64,000 nt of DNA from Lysobacter sp. Root76 (GCF_001428685.1 NZ_LMIK01000005.1:515224-579223); one strand, 5' to 3'. Positions 50,303-59,627 are shown, counted from the stretch's first letter. Numbers and translations: made by a program. Notes: a model not told the origin generated them from the letters alone.

Positions 50303-51658
50303 ATGAACCGTAGAGATTTCATCCTGGCAGGCGCCGCCCTGGGCGCGACCAGCCTGCTGTCGGCAACGCCGGCCTGGGCCGTCGACCGGCGCATCCGCCT
50401 GGGCCTGATCGGAACCGGCATGCGCGGCCAGGTGCTGCTGCGCGAGTTGCTGCGCCGCGACGACGTCGAGGTCGTCGCGATGTGCGACATCGAGCCGATC
50501 ACGCTCAAGCGTGGGCTGGCGATGGCGAGCGAGGCCGGCAAGCCCGCGCCCAAGGCCTATGGTCAGGACGGCGACGAGCACGCTTACCGCCGCCTGCTGG
50601 AGCAGCGCGGCCTGGACGCGGTGATCATCGCCACGCCCTGGGAATGGCATGCGCCGATGGCGATCGATGCGATGCAGGCCAAGGTCGCGGTCGGCTGCGA
50701 GGTGGTCGCCGGCGTGAGCCTGCAGGACCATTGGGACGTGCTGGCGACGCAGCAGCGCACCGGCACGCCCTACATGCTGCTGGAGAACGTGTGCTACCGG
50801 CGCGATGTGATGGCGGCCCTGCAGATGGTGCGGGCCGGCCTGTTCGGCGAGCTGGTGCATCTGCAGGGCGGTTACCAGCACGATCTGCGCGCGGTGAAGT
50901 TCAACTCCGGCGATCCGGATCAGCCGTACGGCAGCGGTGTGGAGTTCGGTCCCAAGGGCTGGTCGGAAGCGCGCTGGCGCACCGAGCATTCGGTGCGTCG
51001 CAACGGCGAGCTGTATCCGAGTCACGGTGTCGGCCCCTGCGCGATGTACACCGGCGTCAATCGCGGCAACCGCTTCACCCACATCAACAGCTTCGCCACC
51101 AAGGCGCGCGGCCTGCACGAGTACACCGTGGCCAAGAGCGGCGGCACCACGCATCCCAGCACCCAGGTCAAGTTCAAGCTCGGCGACGTGGTGACCACGA
51201 CCCTGGCCTGCGAGAACGGCGAGACCATCCTGCTGCAGCACGACACCTCGCTGCCGCGGCCGTATTCGCTGGGCTTCCGCGTGCAGGGCACCCAGGGCCT
51301 GTGGATGGACGTCAACCAGTCCATCCACCTCGAAGGCCGCAGCCCGGCGCACAAGTGGGAACCGTTCCAGGCCTACCAGGATCAGTACGACCATCCGCTG
51401 TGGCGCAAGTACGCGCAGGACGCCGCCGGCGCCGGTCACGGCGGCATGGACTATTTCGTCGTCCATGCCTTCATAGAGGCGCTCAAAGCCGGAGCGCCGA
51501 TGCCGATCGACATCTACGACGCGGTGACCTGGAGCGCGATCACGCCCCTGTCCGAGCAATCCATCGCCGAAGGTTTCAAGACCCTGGAGTTCCCGGATTT
51601 CACCAAGGGCCTGTGGCGGTCGCGCAAGCCGATCTTCGCTTTCGACGCGAAGTACTGA
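50303..51658 (+). CDS. GH109 NAD-dependent alpha-N-acetylgalactosaminidase
   Basis: A 451-residue Tat-exported enzyme of the Gfo/Idh/MocA fold. Signal: MNRRDFILAGAALGATSLLS, cleaved near AWA. The Rossmann motif is IRLGLIGTGMRGQVLL (about 31-46). GH109 landmarks: LENVCYRRDVMAALQMVRAG, HGVGPCAMYTGVNRGNRF (catalytic Tyr/His region), GGMDYFVVHAFIEALKAG and DIYDAVTWSAITPLSEQSIA. These enzymes remove terminal alpha-GalNAc by NAD-assisted elimination/addition; Elizabethkingia members convert blood group A antigen. With the GH31 enzyme this operon has two unrelated alpha-GalNAc hydrolases. It is the last gene of the plus operon. Confidence 0.93.
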   Translation: MNRRDFILAGAALGATSLLSATPAWAVDRRIRLGLIGTGMRGQVLLRELLRRDDVEVVAMCDIEPITLKRGLAMASEAGKPAPKAYGQDGDEHAYRRLLEQRGLDAVIIATPWEWHAPMAIDAMQAKVAVGCEVVAGVSLQDHWDVLATQQRTGTPYMLLENVCYRRDVMAALQMVRAGLFGELVHLQGGYQHDLRAVKFNSGDPDQPYGSGVEFGPKGWSEARWRTEHSVRRNGELYPSHGVGPCAMYTGVNRGNRFTHINSFATKARGLHEYTVAKSGGTTHPSTQVKFKLGDVVTTTLACENGETILLQHDTSLPRPYSLGFRVQGTQGLWMDVNQSIHLEGRSPAHKWEPFQAYQDQYDHPLWRKYAQDAAGAGHGGMDYFVVHAFIEALKAGAPMPIDIYDAVTWSAITPLSEQSIAEGFKTLEFPDFTKGLWRSRKPIFAFDAKY

Positions 51659-51672
51659 GGGAATGAAGCCGT

Positions 51673-51690
51673 CGGCAGCGAATGCTGCCG
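51673..51690 (+). terminator. Hairpin after GH109, possible operon end
   Basis: CGGCAGC (51673-51679) and GCTGCCG (51684-51690) form a perfect 7-bp stem with loop GAAT, 14 nt past the GH109 stop. No T-run. The rest of the gap to 52043 has no gene; the frame open from 51663 is an accidental extension of acnD. Confidence 0.35.
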
Positions 51691-52043
51691 GCGGCCGCGG
51701 TGCGGCTGTGGAACCGCCGAGTCCGCGAAGAACCGCATGCGGGACTGCGCCGGCACGAGCGGGGCAGGCCGATTCCACGCCCGACCCTTGCGGCCGCAAC
51801 CTAGTCCGGGCCTGCGTCAGGCCCGTCGAACCACAAGACCTCTCCCCGGCGCGGAGGCCATGCTGGCGGCCTCGCCGTGCCGCCGCACCCCGGTCAGCGG
51901 GCGATTGCGGGATAATCCTCATGGCCGGGCGAGTCCCGGCCTTGGCGTCGTCGCCCTCAGGCTTCCGTATGGCCGCATGCGTGCGGGCTCCGGTCCGCGT
52001 GCCGCGTCGCCGTCCCTCATGCCTCCCAATCCAGCAGCCAGCC

Positions 52044-54641
52044 ATGAATTCTGATTACCGCAAGCCGCTCCCGGGCACCGAGCTCGACTTCTACGACGCC
52101 CGTGCCGCGATCGAGGCGATCGCGCCCGGCGCCTACGACCGCCTGCCCTACACCTCGCGCGTGCATGCGGAAAACCTGGTGCGGCGGGCCGAACCGGCGA
52201 TGCTGACGGCCTATCTGACCCAGCTGATAGAGCGCCGCCGCGACCTGGACTTCCCCTGGTTCCCGGCGCGCGTGGTCTGCCACGACATCCTGGGCCAGAC
52301 CGCGTTGGTCGATCTGGCGGGCCTGCGCGACGCCATCGCCGAGCGCGGCGGCGACCCGGCCCAGGTCAATCCGGTGGTGCCGACGCAGCTGATCGTCGAC
52401 CACTCGCTGGCGGTGGAAGCTCCGGGCTTCGACAAGGGCGCGTTCGCCAAGAACCGCGCCATCGAGGACCGCCGCAACGAAGACCGCTTCCACTTCATCA
52501 ACTGGACCAAGCTGGCGTTCAAGAACGTCGATGTGATCCCGCCGGGCAACGGGATCATGCATCAGATCAATCTGGAGCGGATGTCGCCGGTGGTGCACGC
52601 GCGCGACGGCGTCGCCTTCCCCGACACCCTGGTCGGCACCGACAGCCACACCCCGCACGTCGACGCGCTGGGCGTGATCGCGATCGGCGTCGGCGGCCTG
52701 GAGGCGGAGAGCGTAATGCTCGGCCGCGCCTCGTGGATGCGCCTGCCGGAAATCGTCGGCGTGGAGCTGACCGGCAAGCCGCAGCCCGGCATCACCGCCA
52801 CCGACATCGTGCTGGCGCTGACCGAGTTCCTGCGCCAGTCCAAAGTGGTCGGCGCCTACCTCGAGTTCCACGGCAAGGGCGCGTCCGCGCTGACCCTGGG
52901 CGACCGCGCCACCATTTCCAACATGGCGCCGGAGTACGGCGCGACCGCGGCGATGTTCTCCATCGACGACAAGACCATCGACTACCTGCGCCTCACCGGC
53001 CGCGAGGATGCGCAGGTCAAGCTGGTCGAGACCTACGCCAGGCTGGCCGGCCTGTGGTCCGATTCGCTGGCCGATGCCGAGTACGAGCGCAGCCTGAGCT
53101 TCGACCTGAGCTCGGTGGTCCGCAACATGGCCGGCCCGTCCAACCCGCACAAGCGCCTGCCGACCTCGGAACTGGCCGCGCGCGGCATCGCCGGCGCCTG
53201 GCAAGACGTGCCGGGCCAGATGCCCGACGGCGCGGTGATCATCGCCGCCATCACCAGCTGCACCAACACCAGCAACCCGCGCAACGTGATCGCCGCCGGC
53301 CTGTTGGCGCGCAACGCCAACGCGCGCGGCCTGAGCCGCAAGCCCTGGGTGAAGACTTCGCTGGCGCCGGGTTCCAAGGCCGTGCAGCTGTACCTGGAGG
53401 AAGCCAAATTGCTGCCCGAGCTGGAACAGCTCGGCTTCGGCATCGTCGGTTTCGCCTGCACCACCTGCAACGGCATGAGCGGCGCGCTGGATCCGGCGAT
53501 CCAGAAGGAAGTGATCGAACGCGACCTCTACGCGACCGCCGTGCTGTCGGGCAACCGCAACTTCGACGGCCGCATCCATCCCTACGCCAAGCAGGCGTTC
53601 CTGGCCTCGCCGCCGCTGGTGGTCGCCTACGCCATCGCCGGCACGGTGCGCTTCGATATCGAGAAGGACGCGCTCGGCTTCGACGCCGACGGCCAGCCGA
53701 TCACGCTCAAGGACCTGTGGCCCAGCGACGAGGAGATCGACGCGATCGTCGCCGCCAGCGTGAAGCCCGAGCAGTTCCGCCAGGTCTACGACCCGATGTT
53801 CAAGTTCAGCGTCGAGCACGGCGCCAAGATCAGCCCGCTGTACGACTGGCGTCCGCAGAGCACCTACATCCGCCGTCCGCCGTACTGGGAAGGCGCGCTG
53901 GCCGGCGAACGCACGCTGACCGGCATGCGTCCGCTCGCGGTGCTCGGCGATAACATCACCACCGATCACCTGTCGCCGTCGAACGCGATCCTGCTCGACA
54001 GCGCCGCCGGCGAGTACCTGGCGAAGATGGGCCTGCCGGAAGAGGACTTCAATTCCTACGCGACCCACCGCGGCGATCACCTCACCGCGCAGCGCGCGAC
54101 CTTCGCCAATCCCAAGCTGCTCAACGAAATGGTCCGCGACGAGGCCGGCAAGGTCGTGCAGGGCTCGCTGGCGCGGATCGAACCGGAGGGCCAGGTGGCG
54201 CGCATGTGGGAGGCGATCGAGACCTATATGGACCGCCGCCAGCCGCTGATCATCGTCGCCGGCGCCGACTACGGCCAGGGCTCCTCGCGCGACTGGGCGG
54301 CCAAGGGCGTGCGCCTGGCGGGCGTGGAGGCGATCGCGGCCGAGGGCTTCGAGCGCATCCACCGCACCAACCTGATCGGCATGGGCGTGCTGCCGCTGGA
54401 GTTCCTGCCCGGCACCGACCGCAAGACGATCGGTCTGGACGGCACCGAGACCTTCGACGTGATCGGCGAACGCACGCCGCGCGCGACGCTGACGCTGGTC
54501 GTCCATCGCCGCAACGGCGAGCGCGTCGAAGTGCCGGTGACCTGCCGCCTCGACACCGCCGAGGAAGTCTCGATCTACGAGGCCGGCGGCGTGCTGCAGC
54601 GCTTCGCCAACGACTTCCTGGAATCCGTGCAGGCGGCCTGA
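52044..54641 (+). CDS. acnD: Fe/S-dependent 2-methylisocitrate dehydratase AcnD
   Basis: An 865-residue aconitase-family enzyme. It dehydrates 2-methylcitrate to 2-methylaconitate in the methylcitrate cycle for propionate. The iron-sulfur cysteines are visible in AAITSCTNTSNP and GFACTTCNGMSGA. HFINWTKLAFKNVDVIPPGN and LVGTDSHTPHVDALGVIAIG are conserved substrate-side segments, and GDNITTDHLSPSN and DYGQGSSRDWAAKG are in the swivel domain. Pairing with prpF identifies it as AcnD rather than AcnA. The ATG at 52044 (MNSDYRKPL) is the natural start. prpB and prpC are not adjacent. Confidence 0.93.
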   Translation: MNSDYRKPLPGTELDFYDARAAIEAIAPGAYDRLPYTSRVHAENLVRRAEPAMLTAYLTQLIERRRDLDFPWFPARVVCHDILGQTALVDLAGLRDAIAERGGDPAQVNPVVPTQLIVDHSLAVEAPGFDKGAFAKNRAIEDRRNEDRFHFINWTKLAFKNVDVIPPGNGIMHQINLERMSPVVHARDGVAFPDTLVGTDSHTPHVDALGVIAIGVGGLEAESVMLGRASWMRLPEIVGVELTGKPQPGITATDIVLALTEFLRQSKVVGAYLEFHGKGASALTLGDRATISNMAPEYGATAAMFSIDDKTIDYLRLTGREDAQVKLVETYARLAGLWSDSLADAEYERSLSFDLSSVVRNMAGPSNPHKRLPTSELAARGIAGAWQDVPGQMPDGAVIIAAITSCTNTSNPRNVIAAGLLARNANARGLSRKPWVKTSLAPGSKAVQLYLEEAKLLPELEQLGFGIVGFACTTCNGMSGALDPAIQKEVIERDLYATAVLSGNRNFDGRIHPYAKQAFLASPPLVVAYAIAGTVRFDIEKDALGFDADGQPITLKDLWPSDEEIDAIVAASVKPEQFRQVYDPMFKFSVEHGAKISPLYDWRPQSTYIRRPPYWEGALAGERTLTGMRPLAVLGDNITTDHLSPSNAILLDSAAGEYLAKMGLPEEDFNSYATHRGDHLTAQRATFANPKLLNEMVRDEAGKVVQGSLARIEPEGQVARMWEAIETYMDRRQPLIIVAGADYGQGSSRDWAAKGVRLAGVEAIAAEGFERIHRTNLIGMGVLPLEFLPGTDRKTIGLDGTETFDVIGERTPRATLTLVVHRRNGERVEVPVTCRLDTAEEVSIYEAGGVLQRFANDFLESVQAA

Positions 54642-54676
54642 GGCCGCCCGCGATTCCCGAACGCAACCGCTAGAGA

Positions 54677-55870
54677 ATGCCCATGTCCCACGCTCCGCAG
54701 ATCCGCATCCCCGCCACCTACCTGCGCGGCGGCACCAGCAAAGGCGTGTTCTTCCGTTTGCAGGACCTGCCGGTCGCCGCGCAGACGCCGGGCCAGGCGC
54801 GCGACGCCCTGTTGATGCGGGTGATCGGCTCGCCCGATCCCTACGGCAAGCACACCGACGGCATGGGCGGGGCGACCTCCAGCACCAGCAAGTGCGTGAT
54901 CGTCTCCAAGGCCTCGGTGCCCGACCACGATGTCGACTACCTCTACGGCCAGGTCGCCATCGAACAGCCTTTCGTCGACTGGAGCGGCAACTGCGGCAAC
55001 CTCAGCGCCGCGGTCGGTCCGTTCGCGATCGCCGCCGGCCTGATCGATCCCAACCGTATTCCGCAGGACGGCACCGTGGTCGTGCGCATCTGGCAGGCCA
55101 ACATCGGCAAGACCATCGTCGCGCACGTGCCGGTCAGCGACGGCCAGGTCCAGGAAACCGGCGACTTCGAACTCGACGGCGTCACCTTCCCGGCCGCGGA
55201 AATCCAATTGGAGTTCATCGACCCGGCCGACGAAGGCGAGGGCGGCGGCGCGATGTTTCCGACCGGCAATCTCGTCGACGACCTCGAAGTCCCGGGCGTG
55301 GGCACGCTGCGCGCGACCATGATCAACGTCGGCGTGCCGACCATCTTCCTCAACGCCGCCGACATCGGCTACACCGGCACCGAACTGCAGGGCGCGATTA
55401 ACGGCGACGCCAAGGCGCTGGCGATGTTCGAAGCCATCCGCGCCCACGGCGCGGTGCGCATGGGCCTGATACCGAACGTGGAAGCCGCGGCGCAACGCCA
55501 GCACACGCCCAAGGTCGCCTTCGTCGCGCCGCCGCAGGACTACGTGTCCTCCAGCGGAAAGCAGGTCGCAGCCGGCGACATCGACCTGCTGGCGCGCGCA
55601 CTGTCGATGGGCAAGCTGCACCACGCCATGATGGGCACGGCCGCGGTCGCGATCGGCACCGCCGCTTCGATCCCCGGCACCCTGGTCAACCTCGCCGCCG
55701 GCAACCGGCAGCGCGAGGTCGTGCGCTTCGGCCATCCCTCGGGCACGCTGCGCGTCGGTGCACAGGCGCAGCAGGTCGATGGCAAGTGGATCGTGACCAA
55801 GGCGGTGATGAGCCGCAGCGCGCGCGTGCTGATGGAAGGCTGGGTGCGGGTCCCGGGCGACTCCTTCTAA
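54677..55870 (+). CDS. prpF: 2-methylaconitate cis-trans isomerase PrpF
   Basis: A 397-residue PrpF with the diaminopimelate-epimerase-like double fold. Diagnostic segments: IPATYLRGGTSKGVFFRLQD near the N-terminus, DGMGGATSSTSKCVIVSK, DWSGNCGNLSAAVGPFAIAA, MINVGVPTIFLNAADIGYTG and VVRFGHPSGTLRVGAQ. It isomerises the AcnD product so that the methylcitrate cycle can proceed, and is always partnered with acnD. The gap between the genes is 35 nt. Start at 54677 or the second Met at 54683. Confidence 0.95.
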   Translation: MPMSHAPQIRIPATYLRGGTSKGVFFRLQDLPVAAQTPGQARDALLMRVIGSPDPYGKHTDGMGGATSSTSKCVIVSKASVPDHDVDYLYGQVAIEQPFVDWSGNCGNLSAAVGPFAIAAGLIDPNRIPQDGTVVVRIWQANIGKTIVAHVPVSDGQVQETGDFELDGVTFPAAEIQLEFIDPADEGEGGGAMFPTGNLVDDLEVPGVGTLRATMINVGVPTIFLNAADIGYTGTELQGAINGDAKALAMFEAIRAHGAVRMGLIPNVEAAAQRQHTPKVAFVAPPQDYVSSSGKQVAAGDIDLLARALSMGKLHHAMMGTAAVAIGTAASIPGTLVNLAAGNRQREVVRFGHPSGTLRVGAQAQQVDGKWIVTKAVMSRSARVLMEGWVRVPGDSF

Positions 55871-56229
55871 GCAAGGACGACGCAAACGGCGGCGGGCGCT
55901 GCTGTTACCAGCGCTGCCGTCGCCGATGCCGCTGTCGCCGCCCGCGCTCTGGCCGGCCGGCGCCGCTGGAGCCGTTTATCTGCCCATCGTGGTCCAGCCG
56001 GGCCTTCGTTCGGCCGCGTCGTCCGGCTCGCGGCGCCGCGCGACCGCTCGTCGCCTATGCCCGTGCCGGGTGGGGACAAAAAGTGTCATGGGGGTGGCCA
56101 GTAGCGGTATCCTCGCCGCCTGCCCGCCCTGAGCTCCGCTCGGCCCGGGCAAGGCCGAGCCGGGGGTAGGGGCCGGCCGTCGCCTGATCATCACGGAAGT
56201 CGAAGCGTCATCGACAAGGAGATGCGGTT
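55871..56229. other. Intergenic leader of the first nuclease-like gene
   Basis: No gene is supported. A GCGCTG...CAGCGC hairpin near 55899-55917 lies soon after prpF but has no T-run. The stretch 55970-56110 is GC-rich with unremarkable short frames in all directions. The last 20 nt give the ribosome binding site AAGGAG of the next gene. I looked for a small immunity gene here and found none. Confidence 0.4.
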
Positions 56230-57768
56230 ATGGGCTACGAATTCGAGAAGCAGACCTTCGCCAGCGGCAAGCAGGTCACCCTGGTCAGCTGGGAAGACGA
56301 GTCGCCGACCCAGCACGGGGCGAAACTGCAGAGCAAACCGTGGAAGACCACCGACACCCGCGCCAGCGTCGGCTTCTACGATTCCACCGTCGAGTACATG
56401 CGCAACGACTGGGCCGCCAAGCACATGTCGGCCACGCCGGTGACGACGCCGAAAGGCAGTCTGATGCTGTACCACAACGCATCCACCAACACCTGGCATT
56501 CCACCGATGCGCTCGACATCGACCATGTCGTGCAGTGGAAGGACCACTTCGCGGCCAAGGGCGTGAAGACCCACTCCGAGGCCCACATGGCCTACAACGA
56601 CGTCAGCAACCTGCGCATGCTGCCGGCGGTGGTGAATCGGGCCCGCGACAGCGCCGACAACGTGCTGAACACCTACGGCAAAGATTCCAAGCAGTGGAAA
56701 GAATGGGTCGATGAGCGTTTCAACTTCGATGCCAAGGCCAGTCATCCCGAATTCGATCCCAGTACCGACCTGGCCCGGCGCACGGTCGCCACCACCAGCA
56801 AGGACTGGTCGCCGGACGACGGCCGCAAGGGCCTGAGCTTCGACGCCAAAGTGGTCGGCAAGTGGTACGAGGCGCAGCTGGAAAAGCAGTACGCGACCAC
56901 GGTGGCGATGCCCCACCCGACCACCGGCATCAAGCAGAACGTGCACCTGTTCTATTGCTCGGCTTCCGGGCAGCTGTGCACCCGCGACGCCCTGGACATC
57001 GATCACGAACTGCCGTTCGAGATCCTGGCCAAGGAGATGATGAAGTACACCGACAACGGTACGGCCAGCAAGGCCCAGGCCCTGGACGCCTATAACGAGA
57101 CCAGCAACCTGCGCCTGGTCGGCCGCAGCGCCAACAGCTCGCACGAGTGGGAACTCAACGAGGAGATGACCTACCGCGACGACGACGGCGAGAGCCTGTC
57201 GGACGACTACGACGAAGACGAACTGGTGGTGTCCAGCAGCATCCGCGACCAGGTGCGCAGCGCCATGGGCCAGGGCCGCGGCACGATCTCCAGCATCCAG
57301 GAGCACAGCTTCGCGTCGATGCCGCAGAGCAGCAGCGGGTTCTCCCTGAACGGCGCAAGCTCCAGCAGCCCGCTCACCTTGAGCACCGCGAGTTCGAGCA
57401 GCCCGATCCTGCTCAACGACGGGCGCCATCCGGACAACAAGCTCTACCAGAGCGCGTTGGCGGGGGTGCAGAAGGAGTACGCCGGCAAGCTGTTGCAGCC
57501 GCAGCAGGAGATCGTCGCCTCGTCCCTGGTCCTGCTCGCCAAGGCCAACAACATGCCGGACATCAGCCGCGTGGTGCGCAGCGACGAGGGCATGGTGTAC
57601 GTGGTGCGCGACACCGGGCCAGCTTCGCGTCAGGTGGTCCATGTCGACGAGAAGCAGTTCAACGGCCGGACCGTGGAGCAGAACACGCGCGAGGTCGCGG
57701 CCTTGACGCCGCCGACCCAGACCACGACGCAGGCGCCGCAGAGCCACACTTTCTCGATGACCAAGTAA
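56230..57768 (+). CDS. Double HNH-like module protein with XVIPCD-like tail, copy 1
   Basis: A 512-residue soluble protein without a signal peptide. It contains two related modules. Each has a strand/helix lead, then DALDIDH and a later N-x-x-S-N-L-R box: D96-I-D98-H99 with N123, N127, N136; and D256-I-D258-H259 with N289, N293, N302. This spacing resembles His-Me-finger/HNH (DUF1524-like) endonucleases. Residues about 400-500 (NDGRHPDNKLYQSALAGVQK, then MPDISRVVRSDEGMVYVVRD and VEQNTREVAAL) resemble XVIPCD, the T4SS secretion domain of Xanthomonadales effectors. Likely a nuclease effector. Ribosome binding site AAGGAG. No adjacent immunity gene is visible. Nuclease activity is inferred. Confidence 0.75.
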   Translation: MGYEFEKQTFASGKQVTLVSWEDESPTQHGAKLQSKPWKTTDTRASVGFYDSTVEYMRNDWAAKHMSATPVTTPKGSLMLYHNASTNTWHSTDALDIDHVVQWKDHFAAKGVKTHSEAHMAYNDVSNLRMLPAVVNRARDSADNVLNTYGKDSKQWKEWVDERFNFDAKASHPEFDPSTDLARRTVATTSKDWSPDDGRKGLSFDAKVVGKWYEAQLEKQYATTVAMPHPTTGIKQNVHLFYCSASGQLCTRDALDIDHELPFEILAKEMMKYTDNGTASKAQALDAYNETSNLRLVGRSANSSHEWELNEEMTYRDDDGESLSDDYDEDELVVSSSIRDQVRSAMGQGRGTISSIQEHSFASMPQSSSGFSLNGASSSSPLTLSTASSSSPILLNDGRHPDNKLYQSALAGVQKEYAGKLLQPQQEIVASSLVLLAKANNMPDISRVVRSDEGMVYVVRDTGPASRQVVHVDEKQFNGRTVEQNTREVAALTPPTQTTTQAPQSHTFSMTK

Positions 57769-57993
57769 GCCGCGCCGCTGTCCGGCGGGACGCCCGGGGC
57801 ACGACGGCCCCGGCGTTCGCCGGGCACGCGGCGGGCCGCATGTTGAAGCGCCGCTCATCGGCCGTCGAAGCCTCGTTGTCGACGACCCAGGCCCCGTACC
57901 GGGCCGACCCGATCCACGACGTACCGGCGGGCCCGCGCCCGTCCTACGCCCGCCGCCAAGGACGCCGCAGCGTCATCGCCCAGGAGCCGTGCC

Positions 57994-59478
57994 ATGCCCT
58001 ACCAATTCGAAGACGTCGATCTGAATAGCGGAAAGACCGTCACCCTGGTCAGCTGGGAGGACCTGTCGCCGCCCGAGCACGGCGCCAAGCTGCGCAACAA
58101 GCCCTGGACCGATAGCGATACCCGTTCCTCGGTCGGCTTTTACGATTCCACCGTCGAATACATGCGCAACGACTGGGCCTTCGAGAAGATGAGCCCGCAG
58201 CTGGTGGGTAACGATCACGGCAAGGTGGTGCTGTTCCACAACGCCCAAACCGATACCTGGCACAGCACCGATGCGCTGGACATCGATCATAAGACCCAGG
58301 TGCTGGAGCACTTCGACAACCTCGGCGTGCAGACGCATGCCGACGCCCACAAGGCCTACAACGACGTCAGCAACCTGCGCATGCTGCCGGCGGTGGTGAA
58401 CCGCGCGCGCGACAGCGCCGATCTGGTGTACGGCACCTACGGCCCGAACTCGCCGGAGTGGCAGGAGTGGGTCGACAAGCGCCTGAGCTTCGACGCCAAG
58501 GCCGACCATCCCGAGTTCGACGAGGACCGCGATCTGGCGCGCCGCACCGCCAAGACGACGGGCGCGCAGTGGGCGCCGGAGGACGGGCGCAAGGGTTTGG
58601 CGTTCGACGCGAAGGTGGCCGGAAAGTGGTACGAGGCGCAACTGGCGCAGGCCTATGCGGGCTCCGTGCACATGAAGAGCCCGACCACCGGCAATATCAC
58701 CGAGGTGCCGCTGTTCAAGTGCGATGCCTCGGGTCAACTGCTGACCCGCGATGCCTTGGACATCGACCACCGCATTCCGTTCGAGATCCTGGCCCAGGAA
58801 ATGATGAAGTACGCCGACAACGGCGTCGCCACCAAGGCCAATGCGCTGGACGCATACAACGAGACCAGCAACCTGCGTCTGGTCGGCCGCAGCGCCAACA
58901 GTTCGCACGAGTGGGAATTGAACGGCCTGGGCCAGTTCCGCGACGACGTCGAGATCAAGCCGCTGCCGGGCGATTACAGCGAAGATCAAATGGTCGTGTC
59001 CGGCAACATGCGCGACGAGATCCGCTCGACCGTGCGGCAGGTCTACGGCGGTATCGGCAGCATGCAGGAAGGCAGTTTCGGCGGACAGCCTTTCGGCATG
59101 CCGCAGCCGCAACGGGCGATCCTGCTCAACGACGGGCGCCACCCGGACCATCCGCTGTACTGCAACGCGCTCAAGTGCGTGCAGGACGAATACAAGGGCC
59201 TGCTGCCGCAGCAGCAGGAGGTCCTGGCTTCGTCGGTGGCGCTGTTCGCCAAGCAGAATCACATGCCCGACATCTCGCGCGTGGTGAGCCACGAAGGCAA
59301 TCTGTATGCGGTGCGCGATCACGGCTTCAGCGGCGCGCGCGACGTGGTGAGTCACCCCGAGCAGGCCATGCTCAACCGCACCGTCGAGCAGAACACCCAG
59401 GAAATCGCCAACGTGGCCGCGCCGACCCAACAGAGCTGGCAGCAGGCGCAACAGCAGAATCGCGGCCTGGTCCAGTAG
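57994..59478 (+). CDS. Double HNH-like module protein with XVIPCD-like tail, copy 2
   Basis: A 494-residue paralogue of the previous gene, clearly similar along its whole length: same LDIDH and N-x-x-S-N-L-R boxes in both modules, for example TDALDIDHKTQVLEHFDN and RDALDIDHRIPFEILAQE. The linker before the tail is shorter and less serine-rich. The C-terminal domain (NDGRHPDHPLYCNALKCVQD, then MPDISRVVSHEGNLYAVRDH) ends in a glutamine-rich run (QQSWQQAQQQ), a feature reported for X-Tfe tails. Ribosome binding site AGGAG, 8 nt before the ATG. The 225 nt between the copies carry no gene. Probably a second, diverged effector of the same kind. Confidence 0.75.
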   Translation: MPYQFEDVDLNSGKTVTLVSWEDLSPPEHGAKLRNKPWTDSDTRSSVGFYDSTVEYMRNDWAFEKMSPQLVGNDHGKVVLFHNAQTDTWHSTDALDIDHKTQVLEHFDNLGVQTHADAHKAYNDVSNLRMLPAVVNRARDSADLVYGTYGPNSPEWQEWVDKRLSFDAKADHPEFDEDRDLARRTAKTTGAQWAPEDGRKGLAFDAKVAGKWYEAQLAQAYAGSVHMKSPTTGNITEVPLFKCDASGQLLTRDALDIDHRIPFEILAQEMMKYADNGVATKANALDAYNETSNLRLVGRSANSSHEWELNGLGQFRDDVEIKPLPGDYSEDQMVVSGNMRDEIRSTVRQVYGGIGSMQEGSFGGQPFGMPQPQRAILLNDGRHPDHPLYCNALKCVQDEYKGLLPQQQEVLASSVALFAKQNHMPDISRVVSHEGNLYAVRDHGFSGARDVVSHPEQAMLNRTVEQNTQEIANVAAPTQQSWQQAQQQNRGLVQ

Positions 59479-59627
59479 TCCGCGCCGCGTCGGCGGCGGT
59501 TCCTGCGCCAGGCCGCTACCGGCCTGGCGCATTCGTTTGCGCCGAAGCGATCGGCCTTGATGACTAACGCGCGATCGCTGCATCCAATCCCCTAGGTCGA
59601 CAAAACGATCGACAGTTCAGGGGTTCG

